The notes under the pieces are model-generated. The model was not told where the DNA came from, ran no database searches, and saw nothing but the letters and a program-made list of their open reading frames with translations. A program made the position numbers and the translations under genes. DNA of 64,000 bases, taken from positions 2,874,001 to 2,938,000 of the forward strand of contig NW_022145613.1 of NCBI RefSeq assembly GCF_000002235.5, in the 5' to 3' direction. Positions within the stretch are counted from its first letter, which is position 1. Each line of letters starts with the position of its first letter. Positions 21,652 through 33,600 of the stretch are shown piece by piece. The DNA comes from Strongylocentrotus purpuratus (taxonomy: Eukaryota; Echinodermata; Echinoidea; Camarodonta; Strongylocentrotidae).

Positions 21652-24600
21652 CTGGTTTTTAAAAAAAATGAAAAAAATGAATTTTCACAGAATCAAACGA
21701 AAATTACACTGAATGTTCAAAATTACAAATAAATGTCATTTGCCAAACAATTTTGGTAGAAAATGTATACTGGCTGAGTAATGAGCATCGAAAGATTAGG
21801 AAATCAAGGTTAGTAGCCCTGAGACCATTTGTGTAGTCCCTTATACATCTTTCTGTGTACAGTGCTTGTTACTTTACCAAGACTGGGCCAAATTTATTAT
21901 GATTTTGATACCTCCAGAGATTTGCAGTACACACCAATACTTACATGCTACATGATCAACTTTTTCTGATCCATTCCACACCTTTTCTTTCACAATGCAA
22001 TCGGATGACAAAAACTCACCTTTATCTTTAATGGCGTGAAATACTGCATTGAGGTGCTGTGTGAGGTGTCAGTATCCCGTGGCTGATCCTGACTCGTTAA
22101 GGTTTGAGTCTTGAGTGAAGGTACATGAGGCTTGATAGCTCCACCCATTGGACACTGCGGGAGTGGACGGTTCTTCATGGTGTGTGATTTACCGCATATC
22201 GACTGCTGAGGATGCGTGGTGGATGTGTCAATGGTGTCAGATCCTCCGAGAACAGCATCTGCCCTTGTCCCACATTTTTCGAGGTCTCTTGCTGCCTCGT
22301 TGGAAGAATCTTTATTTTCTTGGCGAAGATCGCTGACTGTTGCGTATTCATTTGCCTGTGATTCCTCTGGTGATGGAGATGTAACGGAACTCTCTACTTG
22401 ATTAATGTCGTCTTCACTTGATCTTTCCACCAGTCGGTTATGGACGGGTGACCCCGGGTGAACCTGTGTAGAGGCAACGGGAGGAGATTCCTCGACTTTT
22501 GTTTCATCATTGAGCATGGTGGACAGGAGCGATAATCCATCGGTACTTGGAGTAGGTTCATTATCCACAGTGGATGGGTTTTTAGTGAATCTTCTGCACA
22601 TTGTGCTGCATTGCTTTTCCAAAGTGTACCTGCAACGGATTATGAAAAAGAAAAAAAATATTTCGCCACAAATCTTAGTTTTTCTAAGCCGAATAATTTG
22701 TTGCTTTGCTTCGTTAGGCATTTTTCCTGTTTTATTGGACATTTTTGGTCAGCCACAGATTAAAAGTGATAATATAATTCAACTATTGAAATTTGAATCA
22801 GTGTACTAGCCTAAAAGAAAAACTTGTTGTATTGCCCTTTGTGACCTACCAACAAATCTGAAAATCTACGGTCGGCATTTTAAAAACAAAAAAATTGTAA
22901 CCGTTTTTTAGATTTCTTGAAATTAATGAATACAAAAATATGTATTTTGTTTGTTTTAATGGGATATAAATGCATACAATCAAATTATTCCAAAATTCTC
23001 ACTCGTGCAAACCATGGATGATTATGAGGTGAAAAGGATATCAATGGAATGATGACGTTTAAACACATGTATTAAAGCATTACAAACTGAGAAATATCAG
23101 CCAAAAGAGGGCGGAAAAAAAACACATTCAAATCAGAAAAATATCGGCCCAAAGAGGGCGACAAAAAAAAGTTTAAAAAAAAAACCCTTTTCGACCGACC
23201 GATACATGTTTTGGCACCAAAAGGGCAATACAACAAGTTTTTATTTTAGGCCTAGTTGTAGCCTATAAACAGAGTAACATGGTTAAAGTGTTTCAATCCT
23301 ACATTCATCATGCATGCTTACTGTAGAATAATGTAATCGTGTTGGCAAATGAAAGCGCGACATTAATGTAGTTGATTGAGCAAAGGACTCATTGTCACTC
23401 TTTACAGTTTCGGAATGAAGATTTTCAAATGTCTAGCTCTTCAAACAGAATTATATGTCATAACGTACTAATACGGAGGCATTAATAAAACTTTAATAAT
23501 CCCTTCTAATATCTTCATACCTCTTCCAAATAACAGCAACAAAACCAACGAAGGCGACAGCACCGGCTACAGTGACGATAACAACCACTGTTGGCACTTT
23601 TGTGGGTGGTAAGTCGGATACTATGAAAGAATGAACCAGAGAGCAATTATATCCTGTAATGATCTTGTATGAATTCATACAGCAACACATATCTTCTGAC
23701 TGCTTATTGGTTAATGTTTGGCATTTATTTAGTGGATCCTTAGGTTGAAAAGTTAAGTGCTATCAATAATTCGAGAAACAAGGTCATAAGCAGCTTTAGT
23801 TACTTTATAATGCAAACATTGGAAGGAAAAGATGACTTATTGATCATCAAAAAATTAATTTAAATAATAAGAATGATAGCAATAATACTCCTTACCTGCT
23901 AGTCTGCTACTATAATCAGTTAGTAAAACGTTAGTGTGCGGTGATCAGAGCCAATTTGTGACTTTGCCACGTTGCTGCAAAATAATAACAAACAAATTAA
24001 AAGAAACAATACCGTTTTATGTGTGCATATTAATATCATATTTAATTACATTTTATTCTACTCTATATTAATTAATGACATTTCCATTTTCTAATTTGTT
24101 TGTTTGTTTCTTTCGAAGACACAGTCGATCAGAGTTCAGTTTATGAATCCCTTACATTTGCAAGGGACCCATGTTTGCCGATGTATAACAAATTGATGCC
24201 ATGAAAAGGTGAAGGCGAAATACATATTTATATTCTGACCACTAAGTTGATATTAAATCTGGAATAGATCGGAAAGTTGTGAGTTGTGAGTCTCCTGATC
24301 CTATTAGCTTCTATTGTGACAATGCCTACAATCACCTACACCAGAAAAGACCTTTTGTCTTTTCAACCCAAGTGTGCTGATCTCAGGATACCACTGAATA
24401 CCTATCACATATTACAGGACTATGGCATATGTTCAGTGAAACCAACTCATCGTGGACATCGTGTACATCATTCTTCATGTCGTGTTTCTGACTTTAGAAA
24501 CTTAATATCAGTAGTACCTACTAAACTCTCGGCAAAGATGTGTACATTGAACGCTAGATCAGTAAGGAATAAGACTACCGATATCGTTGAATTTGTACTT

Positions 24601-27600
24601 GATAATGATTTTGACATCCTGGCGTTGACCGAGACATGGTTGAAGGATGACGATGATTTTATTTATGGAAACTGTATACCTGAGGGATATACCTTTAATC
24701 ATAAGGATCGACAAGGAAAAGGAGGAGGTGGTGTCGGACTGTTGTTCAAATCTTCACTGTCGGTCAAGTCAGAAGCTGTACAACATTTCATGTCATTTGA
24801 AGCTTATCAAGCTCGAGTTTCATGCCAGTCCCGTTCACTTATTCTCCTTGTCATTTATCGCCCAGATATAGTGAAAGAGCAAGGCCAGCGAATACCTTAT
24901 AGTCTGTTCCTTGAAGAGTTTGCTACCCTACTTGACTCATTTGTTCTTGATCCCTCCGAAGTTGTCCTGACAGGGGACTTCAATGTATGGGTCGACGATT
25001 TCAATGACGTACGGGCAAGGCAGTTTTTTAACATACTTTCATCCTACGGAATGAAGCAGCTTGAACGAGAAGGGACTCATCTACATGGCCATACACTTGA
25101 TTTGCTTATTACTCGGGATTCAGCCACTCTTGTTTCTGATGTATCTGTTATCCTTGGAGTATCTGATCACCACGCTGTCCAATGTAACCTTGATTTAAGA
25201 AAGCCGTCTACTTCTCGCAGGACTGTCACAACTCGCCCTCTACGATCAATGAACAGAGAACAATTCCGATCTGGAGTCCATGAATCTTTGTCAGAAATTG
25301 ACATTGAGGATAGCAGCATCTCTTCGTCTGTCGAAAGATATGATCTCTCTCTCTCACTAGTCTTCTTGATAAGCTAGCACCTAAAAAGACTAGAAGTGTT
25401 ATCATCAAACCTTCGAGTCCATGGATGACTGAGAAAATCCATGCTGCTAATTGCCTTAGAAGACGCCTTGAGCGCAAGTGGAGGAGTACTAGAAGTGAAG
25501 AAGACCGCAAATCATATGTGACACAGCGTCAGGTTGTTTCCCAAGAAATTGAAAAGGCAAAAACTGAATACTATTCAGAGTGTGTTGCAGAATGCGAAGG
25601 AAACCAAAGACGTCTCTTCACTGTTGTAGACGCTCTGCTGCTCCGAAAGAAGGAAACTGTTCTTCCGGATGCTTCTTCTGACCAAATACTGGCTGATAAC
25701 TTCTGTCATTATTTCTTCAACAAGGTCACCAAGATCCGTGATGACATTGATGCCGAGCTTTCGTCAGGACAGTGTGTACAGCATTGTGAGTTATCACCTG
25801 TTCCAGTTTTGACTGATTTCGCTAAAACTTCTATTAGTGAGATCAAGAGGGTTGTCATGAATTCTCCAACATCATCATGTGAGTTAGATCCAATTTCTAC
25901 TGCTCTTCTAAAAGAATGCATTGACGACTTTGCACCATATATTACAGACTTTGTTAATAAGTCTCTTCGATGTGCAAGCTTTCCAGCCTCAATGCAACAG
26001 GCTCTCGTGAAGCCTCTCTTGAAAAAACCGAATCTTGACAGACAAGACTTTGCAAGTTATCGACCTGTGGCAAATCTAAGCTTCCTATCGAAGGTTATCG
26101 AACGCATAGTATCCGCTCGTCTTCAGTCCTTCTTGAATGACAATAACCTTCAAGACAACTTCCAATCAGCCTACAGAGAAAAACACAGTGTTGAAACTGC
26201 CCTCTTACGAGTGCAAAATGATATCCTCACCGAAATGGATAGTGGAAAAGTAACTGGGCTAATTCTGCTCGATCTGAGTAGTGCATTTGACACGGTCGAC
26301 CATGTTATACTCCTAGAGAGACTTCAGTCTATGGGCATTGGTGGACAGGCTCACCAGTGGTTAACATCTTATCTCTCAAACAGATCGCAAAGGGTTTGTG
26401 TACGCAGTGCTGTCTCTAAGACAGTTCATCTTGGCTTCTCTGTGCCCCAGGGATCGGTACTTGGGCCACAACTCTTCAACATTTACACTCTTCCCCTTCA
26501 TGATATCATCAAGAGGCATAATCTCAAGCACCATATGTATGCTGATGACACGCAGATATACTTTTCGTGTTCTCCCACACAAGGGGAAGTTGATGCCTGG
26601 ATTGCTCGTGTTGAAGCCTGTATAAGTGACATTAGGAATTGGATGAAGGAGAATTACTTGAAGCTCAATGACGACAAATCTCAGTTTGTTATGCTGGGTT
26701 CCAAGCAGCAACTCGCCAAGTCGGTAATCCCCTATCTGAATATTGGTTCGTCATCATTACTCCAGTGAAGAAAGTTCGAAATCTTGGAGTTATTTTTTAC
26801 TCCAATATGACCATGGAGTCGCAAGTATCATCAAGTGTTAAACTTGCGATCCACAGTCTCCGCAATCGTCGTGCTATTCGCAAGTATCTCACCACAAAGG
26901 CGGCTGAGCAGCTTGTGCATGCATTTGTTACATCCAACATCGATTGTTGTAACTCTTTACTCTATGGCATCCCTATGTCTCAAGTAAAGAGGCTCCAGCT
27001 TGTTCAGAATGCTGCTGCCCGTCTCGTGACATATACACGCAAGTTCGCCCACATCACTCCAGTCCTTAAATCCCTGCATTGGCTTCCTGTTGAACATCGT
27101 CTCACCTACAAAATCCTTCTGATCACATACCGTGCCTTGAAGTTCTCCTCGCCACAGTACATCTCTTCTCTACTCAACTTTCGCAAGCCTGTTCGTTCTG
27201 GTCTGCGTTCTGCGATTACATCAACTCTGATCATCCCTAAGACCAGACGATCATGGGGAGATCGAGCATTTGCCTCAGCAGCTCCCCGATTGTGGAACAG
27301 TCTCCCTAACACACTTAAGGACTGCAAATCAGTAGATAGTTTCAAGGCCAGCCTGAAAACTTTTCTAATGGCCAACTTTAACTAATATCATCTTCTTCCT
27401 TTTTTATGTGTAATGTGTAATGTATTATAAGTAAAATTGTATTTAAGTATATTATGTAGCTCGATCATTGTAAGCGCCTTGAGCATCCTCTGGGTGGATA
27501 TGTCGCGCAATAAAAATGTCTTTATTATTTAAAGTCGTGAGAAATTAGGAATAGAAGAAGCGTACATGAGTGCTTTGACGGATGTACAGCTGTAAAGTTG

Positions 27601-30600
27601 AATGGTTGTATAGTTGCCTGCGTTCTAATTGACCAAAACTATTCATCCATTCGATGGCTGTATAGTTGGATAGTTTGAAAGAATAATGGCCTGTCTGACC
27701 CACCATAGTATAGTACTCTGGTAGTCATCAAAAAAAGGTGGCTTGATGAGAAAAGAATGAAAGACCAGGAAAGGAGCTAATGGTGCAGTGTAGAAATAGC
27801 ATAAATATAGAGTTGAGGAATAATAATGATCGCCAAAGTCGAGAGAGGATGTGAGAGAGAGAGAGAGAGAAAGAAAGAGGGGGGGTGGGTTCCTGCTGAT
27901 TTCTATGTCATTCTATTTCTACGTTATATTACAAGTTGATAGTATATTCTTACTGTCTACTACAAATATTGCTATTGATAGAGTGGCAGGGAGTAGAGAG
28001 AGAGAGAGAGATAGGCAGGGAGAGAGAGAGAGAAAAAGAGAGAGAGGCATTTTCAAGAGGGGGAAATTAGCGTTATTTTTTCCCTCTGTCAATCTGCCCT
28101 GTAAACGAACCGAAATGTTCATGTGACATAAATCTATTGATTAATTAATTCAAACTTAAATAAAAGTGCTTATAGTTTGTACTTTTGACACAAATTTATT
28201 GGATATTTGAACAAAATAAATGGTGCTACTAGTTTCAATCTGCCCTGTAAACGAACCGAGATGTGCATTTGACAAAAATATATTGAATAATAAATTCAAA
28301 CTAAAATAAAAGGTGCTGATACTTTGTACTTTTAACACAAATTTATTGGATATTTGAACAAAATAAATGGTGCTAGTAGTTTCAATTTGCCCTGTAAACG
28401 ACCAGAGATGTGCATTTGACCACAATCTATCGATTAATTAATTCAAACTAAAATAAATGATTCTTATACTTTGTACTTTTGACACAAATTTATTGGATAT
28501 TTGAACAAAATAAATGGTGCTACTAGTTTAAATTTGCCCTGTAAACGAACCGAGATGTGCATTTGCCGAAATTCTATTGATAAATTAAAACTCAATAAAT
28601 GGTGCTTATAGTTTGTACGTTTGACACACATTTATTGGATATTTGAACAAAATAAATGGTGCTACTAGTTTCTAGTCGTTGACTTAATAAACTCTCGGTT
28701 TCATTTTACTTCTATAAGTTATGATAGCTTTGTCATTGTGCTTTATCAGTTAAAGGGGGAATGACAGAATTAAAAAAAACTTTGTTGGTTTTGCTGTTAA
28801 TTATGTGCCTACTGGGATAACAACTGCAGATTTGTGCCAGTTCCAGGTATTATGTAAATTTAGAATTTTATTAGTAAACTTCCTTCCTATACATTTACAT
28901 TTTGTTTCAAAATACATATATAAAACAATTATATAAACAAGAAAATCAACAAGTGGTACATTTTCTCGAGTAATCACAAATTAACAATAAATATTGTAGG
29001 TTGTACAGTGTATATACAGTGGTAAATGATATTCTAACAAACAATTACACGACACGTACTAGCCTATGTTTGACAATAATTATACAAAACAAATGGGAAT
29101 GATAATTTCGATACTGATGTTCTAAAAATATATATTGCGAAAGGAAATAAGACAAAAGGTTTAACAAATGTCTCTGCCGAGACTCGAACCAGGGTCTCGG
29201 GCTTAGAACGCCATCGTCTTCGCTAGTAAACCAATGTGGCCTGTAGGACTAAAGAAGCGTGGCATGGTGAGTTTGTGATTATTTTTTCACGAGTGTTAAG
29301 CATTGAATGGATTAAAATCATATTTGCATTTTTGAAATATAATAATATCAGACGTACCACCTGTAGTTTGCAATGTAGTCCTTGGGAGGGAGTGGCAATG
29401 TGGAATCTTCTTGTCCCAGTCTGTCTTTTTGGCAGCATCATTCGGCTTGCATTCGATTGATTTGCTTCCACTGATGACGTAGCCAGGTTGACATGTTAAG
29501 GTGAGTCTGGACCCAAGATAGGTGCTATTTGATGACCACGAGCCGTAAGCAACGTTTCCAGGGTGTTTACAGGACCCAGTGACTTAAATGTACGATATGG
29601 TGATTTAATATGCAAATGCAAACAGTCATTCATCATAATCATTTTCCGAATACCAATACGAAATTACACACATTTCCTGCAATGACACTCAATAAACTCA
29701 TACCTATTTTAGTTTACTCCAATTTGTAGAATAGGAAAACGCACCATAAATCACTTTCAGGATGTTATAAAAACAAACGATTTATAATTGATTAATACGA
29801 AGTATTAATGAATGCTGGATCGGACGTATCTTTAGGTAATCATTTGAATTTTCTTAAATGAAATCATACGCTATGATTGTACCCATTGTGAAAGGACCAG
29901 GCGATTTAGTATTTCAAACCAACAAGAGATACCCGGTACGATCATTTTGTAGCCATCAACCTCTTAAACACATAGCGCAAGGCAGAGCAATCTACTGATG
30001 ACTTTACAGAGTTTTGCAAACTTGGTTTCAGTCACACCATGGCGCAGTTTCTTTTGTTGCGTTCTTGCCCAACAAAGCAGTCGTCGCCATATCGTGCCCG
30101 ACTCGAACCGGATTGACCAAACATTCCGATTCAGTGGCACTGGCGTAAGGAAGAATGTGATTGTAAAATCAAATAATGTCTATGGCAAAAACCTTCTCTT
30201 TGTTTGAATGGTTTTGTAATAATGTTATTGCAAGTATTAAGGTATTTGCTCCAGGGTTGAAGTTAAGAATTTGATTAATGAAGGATAATGACAGCAAGGC
30301 AATTGCCGGAGGAGCATGGATCGTAAACCCAGCAAAACTATTACAAAATATATCAAATATTTCATACCATCGTAATGAAAGGCCCAGCTATTTGTTTCTT
30401 GGCTGGGGTCACCTTTTAGAGGGCAATTTTTGTTATCTGGCGTTTCGTTGTTAATTACAGATTGAGAGACGTTCAAACAGTAGCATCCATTCCACCTGAT
30501 TGCTGCTAACTCAAATGAATTCGAGGAGCACGTGTACATGCAATTACCAACATCAGTGTCAGGGGTTCTCGGGTATGTTGCGATGCTTGTAGGAAACGGG

Positions 30601-33600
30601 AAGCATCCACGGTATGCAAAATCTGAGGAGCGTATGAAACAAAACTTTAATCTTGCAATACACGCAAAAGCAAATTTAGACGAACAAAACCAGTAGTAAA
30701 TAAAACTTTTAAATTATCGACACATTTTACAGTTTAAAAACGACCATATATGTGTATTAGTATAGATTTTTTTCTGTTTTTGTTTACCCCCTCTATTTAG
30801 CCATTATTATTAATTTTTTTTAATCACCTTTTTAAACAACAATATTATACTGTATTTTTGTTTCGGAGGCAGCACCAAGCTGTCTCCACATTTATATGAC
30901 ATTTTGGTTGTCGTTGTATTCTATTATAAATGTTTTTCTTTAACTTATACACTATGTTTTGTATTTTATATGTTTTTATGTTTTTTGTTGATGAGGAACG
31001 AAAAAAGATAAAGTTCAATTTCAAATGAGCATTATGTGGCAACGAATCACATTGCAAAATCACAGAATTAAAATCGTGTAAATGTCTTAGCGGGGAACAC
31101 TACCAGGAATAAACACAAGAATGGGGGAATGAGAAGACAACCTTGGCGAACTTTCATTTTATTTGTATATGCAAAAACTCATAAGTCATTGTCTCTTAGA
31201 ATGTTCGTAAAATGGATAGAAACCAATAATCTAAATATAACGAGCGATAAAGTGAAAGCTGTTTGTGATGCGGATACTAAAGATTAAATATATGAAGTTT
31301 AATTGCTATAATATTATTATGTACTTACTGAAGCACTGTAACCTGCTTGCTTTCGCAGTATTTTCCATAGTAACATTCCAAGTACACTGCTGAAGCAAAA
31401 AGTTGGCTGAGAGATAATGAGTATAAAGAGTATGCAATCACTGAAATACAAATTAAACGTATCCAAGGGTCTGTTACTAAGCTACGCTGCATGTCAAGGC
31501 TAGGTCTGATTCTATGAGGAAAGGCAAACTACTTAAATTGTTGTTGAAAGTGAATATATGAATACTCTAACGGCAATGTTTGCTGCTGCTGCTGATGATG
31601 ATGTAAATTTCTTTATTTTACTTTGCATTCATTATAATTTTTGCAATCTTGTTTTTGATGAGTCACGCTGGTGACCAATCTTTCACTCTCAGAAACATGT
31701 CATGGTTGTCCGTCATTGTCTCATATCATCTCTATATTGATATTAATCCATTTTTAATTATCAGTATGACTGGAAATAGCTTTAATCTTTACACCATTTT
31801 GCTATGCCTTGAGTGTGCAATGCTTTACATTGCATGTGGTTTTGAGCAAGACTGACTCAATATCTGATCATTTAAAAGATTCCAGTATAGAGATATAAAA
31901 TATGGTACGATTTTTCTCCAAAAGTCAAATAAGAAAAGCAGAACATGGGAAAAGTTGATAACTTGGTATCTGATATTTTGGAAAGGGAAAAAAGGATTAA
32001 AGGTATAGACCAGTTTTGGAAACGCCACCAACATTAGCGTACTTTTTTTTCCTTTTTTTTCTAATCTGTTGTCAGGGTAGCCCATTCACCAATAAGTAGT
32101 GGTCTTCCATGGGGCCCTGAATAAACATGAACATATTTACATCAAAAAGCATAACGTTTATACAGAACAGTTAAAATAAAATTCCATAGTACATTTAGAA
32201 AGATATAACACAGCGATAATAGACGTGGCACAAATGAACACTCGTTTGCAAAATAATCATTTTTCATTTATATCTAACCTAGTTCAACTGTAATGTCAAT
32301 AGGAAATATTGATTCAGTCGCAATTATGTGAATAAATCATGTTAATATTAAAGAACATGCACGTAATGTATGTTCAGCTGAGTTATTCACAAATTACAAC
32401 TTTGTTTAAACAATGTCTTAAATGAATTGACAGAGGAAGCCGCTCTCATCGAATATTCTAGCTTATTTCATTTAAATAAAGAAGAAACAATTGGGCTATT
32501 CTTATAACAATCAGTGCGAAATCTGGGCAAACGTAAACATCCACTGTCTATTTGCCTTGTATGATGCTCATGTACATCATACGGATTGATTAAGCCTACT
32601 TGAAGGTAAGAAGGTGCTAAGTTATGAACGCATTTATATATAATCATAACGCGACTTAACTCATTGGTGGAAGAAAGCTGGGCTAGTATAGATGTAGTAT
32701 TAAAATCCCGTTTTTAATCGAAATTAAATCTTATTTGCCAGCATTCTCTGATGACTGTTGAATATCAGATATTTTATAAGAACATTTACATTTTATCAAA
32801 TAATACTTCATACAATTTACTCACAATTATCGCAGACGATGCTTGCACAAGCCGATTTATTATATTGTGCATGTACTTCACTTCCAAAGCGAAAGACTCC
32901 AGGAAATCCCAACTGCCTACAGGTGAACTCCGCCAGTTTTGAATTCCAACTTTCATTGCAAACAGGTAGCCACTGGTTCAGAGGATTTGGATATAAAACC
33001 TCCAGAATTCCCTCGTTAGCTCCAATGATGTTATCGAGTCTCATGTTGCTTGTCCTCTCTGCACAATTAGATTTTATACAAAACGTTGTTAAAATCGAAG
33101 TGAAGTTGAAGTGGATTGCAAATAAAAAGTACAAAATGTAATCAAAGCTGTACTCATCCTCACATGGAATGAGCAAGGCAGAGCTTATAAATTGTATAGC
33201 GAAAAATTTGGTTTGATGAAATAAAGTTCAGAATCATGTTATCAAATTGTTTTAACCTAAAAGAAAACCGCATGTGTCACTTTTTTGCTGTGAGTGTAGA
33301 ACTATGGGACAGTTGACTTATCCTCTCTGCTACATTTCTCCGAACCGTGTTTATAAACAAGTAATAAGTTTCAAATCGATTCATTTCGTACCAAATGAGT
33401 AATACATATTGAAATTGTTTGTCCACTATTAGAACATGTATAACAAATTTATAATTGTTTTAAATTGGCTTAAAAGGATTGGTAAATATAGTCAATTGAA
33501 TTTTTAGGACATTGCATGTAGAAAAAAAACTTGCTTTTCATTCTGCATAATTATGGGATGGTTTTAGGACTTAAAATGATTGATTACTTTTTACAGAAAA

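Noticed and set aside
31329..31389. 61-nt version of receptor exon 4 using the nearer acceptor GCTTCAG
   Set aside because: It breaks the phase to the WSC exon; the 78-nt version keeps the phase and supplies the SRCR cysteines.
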